NCBI GenBank assembly: GCA_002299245.1
Contig: DBOI01000079.1
Location: forward strand, 1 to 10,989
Origin: Hydrogenovibrio sp. UBA650
GTDB taxonomy: Bacteria > Pseudomonadota > Gammaproteobacteria > Thiomicrospirales > Thiomicrospiraceae
DNA length: 10,989 nucleotides
Direction of reading: 5' to 3'
Shown: positions 1-6,408 of the stretch, piece by piece
Layout: every line of letters begins with the position of its first letter
How positions within the stretch are numbered: position 1 is the stretch's first letter
The notes under the pieces: generated by a model
What the model was told of the DNA's origin: nothing
The model's database searches: none
Seen by the model: only the letters and a program-made list of their open reading frames with translations
Translations under genes and position numbers: made by a program

Positions 1-844
1 TCAGTGATACAGAATCATCTAGCGTTTCATTGTGCTCTATGCTCTCAACAACAATTAAGCTTGCTGAGTCATCCAGCACAACTTGGTATTTTGGAGGCAA
101 ATCAGCATAGTCAACGATTTCTCCTGGAAACAGAATAGAAAGTCTTTCAGCTAAATTACCAAGTTCTCGAACATTGCCTGGCCAACTGTAGTTCTGTAAA
201 GCGATCAACGCCTTTTCAGTTAATTGAGGTGGCTTTCCACCATTCTCAGCAACTCGATTAAACATAAATTCTATGAGTAACGGAATATCTTCCGGGCGCT
301 CTTTTAGAGATGGGATCTCGATCGGAAAGACATTCAATCGATAAAATAAATCTTCTCTAAAATCGCCATCTTCAATCTGGGTTTCGAGATTGCGGTGAGT
401 TGCAGCAACAACCCGCACATCACACTTTAAGCTCTTATTACCGCCAACTCGTTCATAAATACGCTCTTGCAATACCCGTAGCAGTTTAACTTGCATTGGC
501 AAAGGCATGTCACCAATTTCATCAAGAAAAATGGAACCTTTTTCAGCTAACTCAAAACGCCCTTTACGCGAAGTAATAGCACCAGTAAAAGCACCCTTTT
601 CATGGCCGAAAAGTTCACTTTCTAAAAGTTCGCCTGGGATAGCGCCGCAATTAATAGGAATAAAAGACTTAGCAGATCGCTTTGAAGCGTTGTGGAGAGC
701 TTGGGCAACAACCTCTTTTCCAGTTCCGGATTCGCCAAGAATAAGAACCGTTGCTTCGGTCTGCGCAACCTGTTTGATGAGTTTTTTAACTTGTTGCATC
801 GCCGGCCCATCGCCAACGAGTGATGCAAATATATTTTGAGACAT
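1..844 (-). CDS. fleQ: FleQ/FlrA-type sigma-54-dependent flagellar master regulator, short form (3' end outside window)
   Basis: Bacterial enhancer-binding protein that drives RNA polymerase-sigma-54 open-complex formation at flagellar promoters. The visible 281 residues hold a full AAA+ domain: Walker A GESGTGKE at 37-44, the sigma-54 contact motif GAFTGA at 84-89, Walker B FLDEIGD at 106-112, and a WPGNVREL segment before the cut end. The DNA-binding Fis-type helix-turn-helix should lie to the left of the window. The start is fixed because a TAG stop sits directly upstream in frame (845-847) and a sigma-70 promoter lies about 45 bases upstream. The protein therefore lacks the roughly 130-residue N-terminal domain of Pseudomonas FleQ. 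Sequence similarity to the FleQ AAA+ domain, and the position just after fliS-fliT, support FleQ rather than a PspF- or NtrC-type regulator. The identity of the missing C-terminus is inferred. Confidence 0.88.
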   Translation of the reverse strand, partial: MSQNIFASLVGDGPAMQQVKKLIKQVAQTEATVLILGESGTGKEVVAQALHNASKRSAKSFIPINCGAIPGELLESELFGHEKGAFTGAITSRKGRFELAEKGSIFLDEIGDMPLPMQVKLLRVLQERIYERVGGNKSLKCDVRVVAATHRNLETQIEDGDFREDLFYRLNVFPIEIPSLKERPEDIPLLIEFMFNRVAENGGKPPQLTEKALIALQNYSWPGNVRELGNLAERLSILFPGEIVDYADLPPKYQVVLDDSASLIVVESIEHNETLDDSVSL

Positions 845-887
845 CTAGCCGCCATTTGTTTTCTATAAATTAGACACCTAGGTTCCT

Positions 888-916
888 TTTATATACTGCT
901 TTAGGCGTTATGTCAA
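888..916 (-). promoter_or_regulatory. Sigma-70 promoter of fleQ
   Basis: On the minus strand TTGACA (911-916) is followed, after exactly 17 bases, by TATAAA (888-893). This is a near-consensus housekeeping promoter. The transcript would start near 881 and give a leader of about 37 bases before the fleQ ATG at 844. It explains expression of the regulator independently of the upstream fli genes. It also supports 844 as the true start of the short FleQ. Confidence 0.75.
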
Positions 917-949
917 AATTTTGGCAGAAGTTTTTGAGAAAACATGATA

Positions 950-969
950 AATAGCCTGTTAAGGCTATT
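950..969 (-). terminator. Weak hairpin terminator after fliT
   Basis: A 7-bp perfect stem (950-956 with 963-969) with a 6-base loop overlaps the fliT stop codon. The sequence after it on the minus strand has only a short, broken T-run, so termination would be partial. It separates the fliDST unit from the fleQ promoter. Confidence 0.42.
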
Positions 970-1267
970 ATTTTAGGTATTTTTTAATAGATTCAGTAGA
1001 GTGAGCGTTTTTAGAAAAATCAGCATTCAATTTTTTCTGCCCCTCTTTAAGGCAGTTAATAATGGCAGAATTATCTTCAATAAGTTGCTCGCCAATAACG
1101 TCAATGTTATTAGCGTGAACTTTAATTGCCGATTCGAGTTTTTCTTGCCAATTGCTTTGTAACTCGGAAAGCAGTTTCCAGTCTTGAGACTCGGCGGCAT
1201 TTCTCATGTTCGCAGAGTGGCTCAAGAGCTCAAGCTTAGTTTTTTCTAAAACATCAATTTCATTCAT
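968..1267 (-). CDS. fliT: FliT-like FliD export chaperone
   Basis: Small (99 residues), highly charged and probably all-helical protein. It carries the pattern WKLLSELQSNWQ at residues 31-42, which resembles the early helices of FliT-family proteins. FliT chaperones bind the C-terminus of the cap protein FliD, deliver it to the export gate, and in enteric bacteria also act on the flagellar master regulator. Identification rests on size, helical character and its place directly after fliS, since the family is poorly conserved. It starts 3 bases after the fliS stop with no clear Shine-Dalgarno sequence, so translational coupling to fliS is likely. The ATG at 1267 is chosen; another ATG at 1263 is out of frame. 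A generic small flagellar protein is the alternative reading. Confidence 0.68.
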   Translation of the reverse strand: MNEIDVLEKTKLELLSHSANMRNAAESQDWKLLSELQSNWQEKLESAIKVHANNIDVIGEQLIEDNSAIINCLKEGQKKLNADFSKNAHSTESIKKYLK

Positions 1268-1270
1268 TTT

Positions 1271-1708
1271 TTACTGCTTAGCAAGCCTTTTTAATTGCAG
1301 CTCATCAGCTTCCTTAAAATTGGATGGCATTTGTTGCCAAGCATCATGTAAACCTTGAATAATTTCGATAACTTCATCTGCTTTTTCAATACTATTATCC
1401 TGAGAAGCCTCGACTAAAGTGCGGTAGCAGAAATCATATAGATCAAAGAAATTCCCGGCAATTTCTTCAGCTTCGTCGAAGTTGATTCCTGATTTAAGGC
1501 CACTAATGATGGATAGTGCTTTATTGATATGAAACGACTTCTTCTCATGGTTTGCTTGCTCAATAAACACTTTAGCAACTTTAATATGCCTTAGAGCTCC
1601 AGAGTAGAGCATTTCTACCAGTTTGTGCGGCGATGCCTCAGTTACAGAAGTTTCCACATAGTTATTAGCGTACTTATCTGCAAACTGCTTTTTTAACATA
1701 GCGTTCAT
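1271..1708 (-). CDS. fliS: Flagellin export chaperone FliS
   Basis: A 145-residue helical-bundle chaperone that binds the C-terminal region of newly made flagellin, blocks its premature polymerisation and brings it to the FlhA export gate. The family signature is clear: a Tyr-rich N-terminus (YANNYVETSV) followed by ASPHKLVEMLYSGAL near residues 25-39. A KALSIISGLKSGI helix and an IAGNFFDLYDFCYRTL helix follow, with a Trp-containing end (LHDAWQQMP). Length is typical, slightly above the usual 125-135. A GGGAG ribosome binding site lies 7 bases before the ATG (about 1716-1720). It sits 73 bases after fliD and is tightly coupled to the FliT-like gene, so the three probably form one transcript. 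Confidence 0.95.
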   Translation of the reverse strand: MNAMLKKQFADKYANNYVETSVTEASPHKLVEMLYSGALRHIKVAKVFIEQANHEKKSFHINKALSIISGLKSGINFDEAEEIAGNFFDLYDFCYRTLVEASQDNSIEKADEVIEIIQGLHDAWQQMPSNFKEADELQLKRLAKQ

Positions 1709-1781
1709 TGCGCTTCTCCCTTCCCGTGTGAACCTTCTAAAGGCCTGTTATTTTTAATATTACTTGGTGGCTAAATAACCA

Positions 1782-4142
1782 TTAATTATTATTTGAACTG
1801 AACTGTGCTGTTAATTGATTTCTTGTCGCTTCCGCTTGTGACAAAATCGATTGGAGCATTGCAAACTGCATCTGATATCTCTGTTCCAAGACAGCGTACC
1901 TAGCATCAATATCTTGAGTTTTTTCACCATACTCTTCAAGCTTGCTATCTAGGGTATTCATCCTTCTTTCAATGACTCCGGTGTCTTCGTCAAACAGGCC
2001 ATTTACAGCTTCTTCTAATCTAGCACCAAAACCATTTGCAAAGTTTAAGTCTCCGCGATCTGTATCAAGAACCATACCAGTGTAAGTTCCACCTAGAACC
2101 TCAAACTCCAAACCGCGAACTTCAGCTGGATCTGATCCGATCACAGCGAAATCGCTAATTCTTATAATTCGACCATCAGCTGCATCAGCATATGCACCTA
2201 TATTTAAAGTACCCGTCGCCGTGGTTATTGTGCCATCGACACTTAAACCCGTATCAGAATCAACCGCGAGTCCTGAATTACCCAAACCCGCAGATATATT
2301 GGAAATATCCACTACCGATTCTGCTCCAAAACGAGTCGATGCGATGGTCATAGCAGATCCATCTGAAGAAATACTGATACTATTTCCAGATTCTGAAATT
2401 GTTGAGTTGTTGTTTACAGCATTGGCCATAGCTATCGCTAGCTCAGAATGAGTATATCTTTCAGCGGTTAATGAAATGCTCGCTGAATCAGAATCATCTA
2501 CTGTAATATCGAATGTCAAAGGACCGCTGCTTAAATCTATCAATGCTTCACCCTCATAGGCTGAACCTGTCACAAAACCTTGATTATCTAAACCTACAGA
2601 ACTACTTGCCACGTCGAGGGTGTCGCCAGCCAAAGCTTCAATTTCAAACCTTGCCTGTTTGGTGTCGTAGACAAATGACAAAACACCTGCTCCAATTGCC
2701 GCATCAATATCATTTTGAATTTGCGCCGCTACTTCGTCTTTAGTCGCAAAGGTACCCGCAGTTAAGTTAACTGGAGCAGCCGCAATGCCGTCCAATTCAA
2801 GATTAAGCTGTGCCCCAACATCAATAGTTAGCGCAGAGGTAGCGTCTGTAATTCTATCCGAAGCCACTTTTTCATCCCCTGAAGGATCAAATGTTGCCGC
2901 ACCACTAACCACCTGAGCTCTTTCGGCAAGTTGAGTCACTTCAAGCTGGTAACTACCAGTCTGAGTCTCTTCAGATCCATTCAATACGTTGATGAAATTA
3001 TCTTCACTGCTGCCGCCCTTAGAGAACAGATCCTTTAAAGCCTCAAAATTATTATTGACGACCTCATTCAAAACAGACTCATCAAGCTCTAGTTCACCAT
3101 CCAGGTTCTTGGAAATGCCTACAGAGACCAGAGAGTTGTAATTTCCGGGAATTTCATCAATAGCACCTACCAAAGCTTGATTGATCTGAGACATGGCCTG
3201 TTTTAAGGTACTGTTACCAGCAAGGTCACCATAGAATTGGTATTCATCCGATTCTAGCTGCTCTTCAGTTAATTCATTGGCGTCATAACTGCCTAGCTCA
3301 TCTCTAATGGTATCGAGCTGATTGTAGATTTCCACAAAAGTACGAATACTCTCTACAGCCCCTTCAGTATCATTAGAAATATTAATATTGTTATTTTGAC
3401 CGGCCGAAGCCGAATTAAGAGTAAAACTGACGCCATCTATTACTTCATCAAATGTATTTGAACTGTTTGCTACCTCAAGGCCATTAATAACCATGACGGC
3501 ATCCTGCGCTTCTGCGGTCGTAGTGTAACCAGCAGTATCAAACTCTGCCAAACCAGAAATACTAACCTCTCCAGCCGCTCCCTGTTGTTTAGATGTGAAC
3601 ATCAATTGATGACTACCAGCATTATTAATAACTGATGCGGTTACGCCAAAATCACCACTATTAATGTATTTCTTCAAACTATCCAGACTGTTATTTGATG
3701 CGTCTACTGTGATTGAATGAGTTTCGCCACCGACTTCCAACTGCAAAGTTCCGCTGGCTATTGAATCAAAAGGGGAAGAGTATGATTTGTTTACAACCTG
3801 AGTATGATACTGAGCTAATTGACGAGATTCTATTTGATAATTTGCTGGTGAAACATCACTGTCGGCTGTAACAGAAACAACGCTATCATTGGATGAAGTT
3901 GCACTTTTTTGTAGAAAAGTATCAGGGTTAGACAAATCAGAAACATAACTGTTAAAAGCTTCTAAATTGAGCCTCAGATAATTCAACGCGTTTAACTCAG
4001 TGTTCGCTTTATCCTGATTGCGCTCAACAATAGCACGTGGCCCAGCAACCTCAGCCTCTGCAAGAGTCCTGGCCATATTCCCAATGTCAAAGGTACTATT
4101 GGTCAAGGTATTCAGTAAAGTTGTGCCTATTTCGTTTGCCAT
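1782..4142 (-). CDS. fliD: Flagellar filament cap protein FliD (HAP2), enlarged
   Basis: Cap protein at the filament tip that guides flagellin assembly and often mediates adhesion. It has 786 residues with ATG at 4142. The N-terminal FliD domain covers about residues 10-120, including NYQIESRQLAQ at 101-111. A flagellin-IN-like element (VMVINGLEVANSSNT) lies at 216-230, and the FliD C-terminal region begins near 262 (VESIRTFVEIYNQL). The terminal coiled coil that packs into the filament is at about 722-775. Many FliD proteins have about 450-470 residues, so roughly 300 extra residues lie between about 380 and 690. That insert begins with a second copy of the N-terminal motif (YQLEVTQLAER at 398-408) and has two related repeats near 459-520 and 558-625. 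No cysteine is seen, as in many flagellar axial proteins. No signal peptide is expected, as export is through the flagellar type III system. Confidence 0.95.
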   Translation of the reverse strand: MANEIGTTLLNTLTNSTFDIGNMARTLAEAEVAGPRAIVERNQDKANTELNALNYLRLNLEAFNSYVSDLSNPDTFLQKSATSSNDSVVSVTADSDVSPANYQIESRQLAQYHTQVVNKSYSSPFDSIASGTLQLEVGGETHSITVDASNNSLDSLKKYINSGDFGVTASVINNAGSHQLMFTSKQQGAAGEVSISGLAEFDTAGYTTTAEAQDAVMVINGLEVANSSNTFDEVIDGVSFTLNSASAGQNNNINISNDTEGAVESIRTFVEIYNQLDTIRDELGSYDANELTEEQLESDEYQFYGDLAGNSTLKQAMSQINQALVGAIDEIPGNYNSLVSVGISKNLDGELELDESVLNEVVNNNFEALKDLFSKGGSSEDNFINVLNGSEETQTGSYQLEVTQLAERAQVVSGAATFDPSGDEKVASDRITDATSALTIDVGAQLNLELDGIAAAPVNLTAGTFATKDEVAAQIQNDIDAAIGAGVLSFVYDTKQARFEIEALAGDTLDVASSSVGLDNQGFVTGSAYEGEALIDLSSGPLTFDITVDDSDSASISLTAERYTHSELAIAMANAVNNNSTISESGNSISISSDGSAMTIASTRFGAESVVDISNISAGLGNSGLAVDSDTGLSVDGTITTATGTLNIGAYADAADGRIIRISDFAVIGSDPAEVRGLEFEVLGGTYTGMVLDTDRGDLNFANGFGARLEEAVNGLFDEDTGVIERRMNTLDSKLEEYGEKTQDIDARYAVLEQRYQMQFAMLQSILSQAEATRNQLTAQFSSNNN

Positions 4143-4150
4143 AGCCAATA

Positions 4151-4155
4151 CTCCT
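4151..4155 (-). promoter_or_regulatory. Ribosome binding site deciding the fliD start
   Basis: AGGAG lies 8 bases before the ATG at 4142 but only 2 bases before an in-frame TTG at 4148. The spacing favours the ATG, so the two extra N-terminal residues obtained from the TTG are not included in fliD. Confidence 0.8.
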
Positions 4156-4211
4156 GGTCACTTTAATTCTTATTTTATTATTTTTTTATAATTTGGCACG
4201 AGTAATAAAAC

Positions 4212-4230
4212 TAAGCACTGTTAATGCCAA
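4212..4230 (-). promoter_or_regulatory. Sigma-54 promoter of fliD
   Basis: On the minus strand TTGGCATTAACAGTGCTTA carries GG and GC dinucleotides separated by exactly 10 bases. This is the -24/-12 geometry of sigma-54 promoters (consensus TTGGCAC-N5-TTGC). Transcription would start near 4200, about 60 bases before the fliD ATG. FleQ-type regulators act at such promoters, which ties this gene to the regulator encoded downstream. Confidence 0.65.
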
Positions 4231-4256
4231 CACTTATATTTTCGTGCTCAATACAT

Positions 4257-4283
4257 ATATCGACCAAGATAGGGTTTTCTTTA
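4257..4283 (-). promoter_or_regulatory. Possible sigma-28 (FliA) promoter upstream of fliD
   Basis: On the minus strand TAAAGAAA (4276-4283), an 11-base spacer, then GTCGATAT (4257-4264). The sigma-28 consensus is TAAAGTTT-N11-GCCGATAA; spacing is exact and the -10 differs at two bases. It lies about 27 bases upstream of the sigma-54-like element, so fliD may have two flagellar promoters. Confidence 0.45.
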
Positions 4284-4306
4284 GACGCCGGAACTTTTTT
4301 ATAAGC

Positions 4307-4332
4307 AAAAAAAAGCGGCCAAATTGACCGCT
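4307..4332 (-). terminator. Strong intrinsic terminator after the flagellin-flaG unit
   Basis: On the minus strand a 7-bp stem AGCGGTC/GGCCGCT (4326-4332 with 4314-4320, one T-G wobble) with a 5-base loop is followed directly by eight T residues. It lies 20 bases after the second flaG and separates that unit from the fliD promoters. Confidence 0.88.
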
Positions 4333-4351
4333 AAACACACAAGGGAAAAGT

Positions 4352-4840
4352 TCAGGCCTTTTCATTTGTTAGCAGGCCTGGAGGCATCACTATCTTTTCA
4401 GATAGTTGTTGTTGCATTTCCAAATATTCTGAAATATGTTTGGAAATTGCTATGAATTCTTTTGAAGGAATCTGGCGAATAACCTCTCCAGTTTCACTAT
4501 TCTTGATAAAAATCACCATTTTTTCGGTATCTTCATCTTTCTCAAATCGCAGATAGTTCTCTAACTGCTCAAACTTAACATTCATGTTTTCCATTAACTG
4601 ATCTAATTGTTCAGTTGATACATTTTCATTATCAGCATCTGCTTCGCGCTGATTTAGTCTTTCATTAGGTGCTTTCGCTACCTCTGGCGGTACTGGATTT
4701 CTGACTGCACCAACCCCTGCTTCAGTTTGAAGCTCAGTGTTGAGAGTCCCAGCTTGACCACCAGAAGCAGTAAAAGCTTTAGGTCTATCAATATTTGTTG
4801 AGTTTTGCTGTACTGGCGATATCACACTACTTTCTGCCAT
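4352..4840 (-). CDS. flaG: FlaG family protein, second paralogue
   Basis: A 162-residue protein with a Ser/Thr/Glu/Asn-rich, probably disordered N-terminal half. The FlaG core in the second half runs from about residue 85 (MNVKFEQLENYLRFEKDED) through the family hallmark ETGEVIRQIPSKE near 115-127. FlaG proteins influence filament length and stability; their exact molecular role is not settled. It has an ideal Shine-Dalgarno sequence AAGGAGG (about 4846-4852) and starts 22 bases after the first flaG. The C-terminal tail after the core is about 30 residues. It differs clearly from its neighbour, so this is an old duplication or two distinct subtypes. Confidence 0.85.
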   Translation of the reverse strand: MAESSVISPVQQNSTNIDRPKAFTASGGQAGTLNTELQTEAGVGAVRNPVPPEVAKAPNERLNQREADADNENVSTEQLDQLMENMNVKFEQLENYLRFEKDEDTEKMVIFIKNSETGEVIRQIPSKEFIAISKHISEYLEMQQQLSEKIVMPPGLLTNEKA

Positions 4841-4862
4841 ATCCCCTCCTTACATTGTGTAA

Positions 4863-5264
4863 TTATATGATTTCACTAAATAAGGTACCTGTCAAACTCT
4901 CCGTAGATTGCAGACCGTTAGTCTTGACCGAATCCAGATAACTTTGAATATGTTGCATAATTTTCAAAGATCCTTCAGACGGAAACTGTTTAATAACTTC
5001 ATCAGTCGTTTTATCAATTAACTTGATAATCGAAGATTGAGTGTTTTCGTCAACCGAAAACATCATCCCAAAACTCAAGCTTTCAAGTTGAGCATTGATT
5101 GCATCAATTTCATCTTGAGTGGCAGCTTTAGTTTCTTGAACAAATTCCTTCTTCGGAGAGACGACTGATGACTCTTGCGCTTTTACCTCATCTACTGGAG
5201 CCTTTTGAGTAGACTCCAGCTTGCTAGGATTAACCGCAACAGACGATAAAGATTGAATATCCAT
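4863..5264 (-). CDS. flaG: FlaG family protein, first paralogue
   Basis: A 133-residue protein with a Ser/Lys/Glu-rich, probably flexible first half. The FlaG core follows: DEIDAINAQLESLSFGMMFSV at about 51-71, then the degenerate hallmark TTDEVIKQFPSE near 87-98 (usually TGEVIRQIPSEE). It ends in a short helix and tail. The ATG at 5264 has a GGAGGG ribosome binding site (5271-5276). It lies 32 bases after the upstream flagellin with no terminator between, so it is cotranscribed with that flagellin and the second flaG. FlaG proteins are linked to filament length control; that role is known for the family and not shown here. Confidence 0.82.
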   Translation of the reverse strand: MDIQSLSSVAVNPSKLESTQKAPVDEVKAQESSVVSPKKEFVQETKAATQDEIDAINAQLESLSFGMMFSVDENTQSSIIKLIDKTTDEVIKQFPSEGSLKIMQHIQSYLDSVKTNGLQSTESLTGTLFSEII

Positions 5265-5296
5265 ATCAGTCCCTCCGAATTACTTAATACCAGTCT

Positions 5297-6223
5297 CTAA
5301 CGTAGTAATGCAAGTACGTTTTGAGAGTTCTGGTTAGACTGAGAAAGCATACTCATACCGGCCTGTTGAAGAACCTGTGTACGAGCTAGGTTAGCACTCT
5401 CACGAGCAAAGTCAGCATCCAAAATTCTTGAACGTGATGCAGTAATATTTTCATTCACGTTCTGCAAATTAGAAATGGTTGACTCCATTCGGTTTTGAAT
5501 CGCACCCCAGTAAGCTTGCATGTTTTTGATTACAGACAGTGCTGTATCAATTACAGACAGAGCTGTTGAAGCCAAAGCAACCCCTGAAGCATAGGTTGAA
5601 GTAGTCGCCGCTGCTAGATAGATTCCAGCTTGAATTGCACTCATTGTCGAGAAGTTCAACATTGCAACATCAATACGGTTTTTACCTGATTGTGCTTCCC
5701 ACCCTACGTGAGCCTTAAATGCTGTTGAGTCAGCACCTGCAGTCGAAAGAGCTCCCGCACTTGTTCCTGCAAAACTAACCGAAACGGCATTACTGAATGA
5801 ACTCGCATTCATGATGTTCATACCATTGAATTTGGTAGTATCAGCTACACGCTGAATTTCATCTTGAAGCTGTTTAAACTCGGACTGCATCTGTTTACGG
5901 TTATCAAAGTTATAGGTACCGTTCATTGACTGAATAGACAACTCACGCATACGCTGTAACATATTAACAACTTCTTCAGTAGCACCACCCAAAGTCTGGA
6001 TCATACCGATTGAGTCGTTGGCATTTCGGATTGCCTGGTCTGTCCCTCGAATTTGAGTAGTCATACCTGTTGCAACCGCCAAACCAGCAGCATCATCGGC
6101 AGCCTTGTTGATTCTTAGACCAGAAGTCAATCGTTCCATAGAAACGGATTGTTCTCTGGTTGAACCATCAAGGATTCGCTGGGCATTAATTGCGCCCATA
6201 TTTGTGTTGATTACCATTGCCAT
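5297..6223 (-). CDS. fliC: Flagellin, distal copy
   Basis: Filament subunit of 308 residues. The N-terminal D0/D1 region starts MAMVINTNMGAINAQR and contains RLTSGLRINKAADDAAGLAV at 31-50 and QRMRELSIQSMNGTY at 90-104. The C-terminal D1/D0 region includes NVNENITASRSRILDADFA near 255-272 and LARTQVLQQAGMSML near 279-293. The variable middle is small, so large outer D2/D3 domains are absent. Instead there is a hydrophobic Ser/Thr/Ala-rich stretch (about 196-232) with TSTYAS near 208-213, a plausible O-glycosylation region given the Maf enzyme nearby. The start at 6223 is chosen over an in-frame ATG at 6271 because AAGGAG lies 7 bases before it and the protein then begins like other flagellins. 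It heads a unit with both flaG genes. Confidence 0.96.
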   Translation of the reverse strand: MAMVINTNMGAINAQRILDGSTREQSVSMERLTSGLRINKAADDAAGLAVATGMTTQIRGTDQAIRNANDSIGMIQTLGGATEEVVNMLQRMRELSIQSMNGTYNFDNRKQMQSEFKQLQDEIQRVADTTKFNGMNIMNASSFSNAVSVSFAGTSAGALSTAGADSTAFKAHVGWEAQSGKNRIDVAMLNFSTMSAIQAGIYLAAATTSTYASGVALASTALSVIDTALSVIKNMQAYWGAIQNRMESTISNLQNVNENITASRSRILDADFARESANLARTQVLQQAGMSMLSQSNQNSQNVLALLR

Positions 6224-6230
6224 GATTAAT

Positions 6231-6236
6231 CTCCTT
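6231..6236 (-). promoter_or_regulatory. Ribosome binding site deciding the distal flagellin start
   Basis: AAGGAG on the minus strand lies 7 bases before the ATG at 6223. The upstream in-frame ATG at 6271 has no comparable site, and its 16 extra residues are not flagellin-like. Confidence 0.85.
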
Positions 6237-6261
6237 TTATAAAGTTGAGCCCATGGAACAT

Positions 6262-6289
6262 TTAGAAGCAATACAAAAACAACTTCTAA
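6262..6289 (-). other. Hairpin in the leader of the distal flagellin mRNA
   Basis: A 7-bp perfect inverted repeat (6262-6268 and 6283-6289, TTAGAAG/CTTCTAA) with a 14-base loop lies 38 bases upstream of the flagellin ATG. No T-run follows, so it does not look like a terminator. A structure affecting mRNA stability or translation is possible. Confidence 0.4.
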
Positions 6290-6313
6290 TGAACAGCAGG
6301 CTTCTTGTATTCA

Positions 6314-6341
6314 CTTACGGTATGAGCCGTCAATGAACTTA
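6314..6341 (-). promoter_or_regulatory. Poor sigma-28-like match upstream of the distal flagellin
   Basis: On the minus strand TAAGTTC (6335-6341) and ACCGTAAG (6314-6321) are separated by 13 bases, where sigma-28 promoters usually have 11. The match is weak. The 176-base intergenic region needs a promoter because a probable terminator follows the upstream flagellin, but no better candidate was found. Confidence 0.25.
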
Positions 6342-6372
6342 TTCCCCTCCTCAATTTTTAGTAACAATTCTC

Positions 6373-6408
6373 AAAAAAACTTCAAAGAACTATCAATAGC
6401 TATTGAAG
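6373..6408 (-). terminator. Probable intrinsic terminator after the proximal flagellin
   Basis: On the minus strand CTTCAA (6403-6408) can pair with TTGAAG (6380-6385), and seven T residues follow directly (6373-6379). The 6-bp stem overlaps the flagellin stop codon and the loop is long (17 bases), so efficiency is uncertain. It would make the two flagellins separate transcripts. Confidence 0.5.

Noticed and set aside
507..839. Plus-strand open frame of 110 codons and an overlapping minus-strand frame at 622-855
   Set aside because: Both overlap the clear AAA+ coding frame of fleQ and encode no recognisable protein.
1709..1781. Terminator or promoter between fliD and fliS
   Set aside because: Only 4-bp pairings and no convincing promoter boxes were found, so readthrough from fliD is the simpler view.
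2221..2743. Two plus-strand open frames of 76 codons
   Set aside because: They are antisense to fliD and have no domain-like content; they are by-products of its composition.
4140..4148. TTG start for fliD at 4148 (two residues longer)
   Set aside because: The AGGAG site would be only 2 bases away; it is 8 bases from the ATG at 4142.
4193..4208. Plus-strand TTGGCACG resembling half of a sigma-54 promoter
   Set aside because: No GC follows at the required 10-base distance and no plus-strand gene lies downstream.
6224..6271. Upstream ATG at 6271 for the distal flagellin
   Set aside because: No ribosome binding site at useful distance, and the 16 extra residues are unlike flagellin N-termini, which begin near MAMVINTN.
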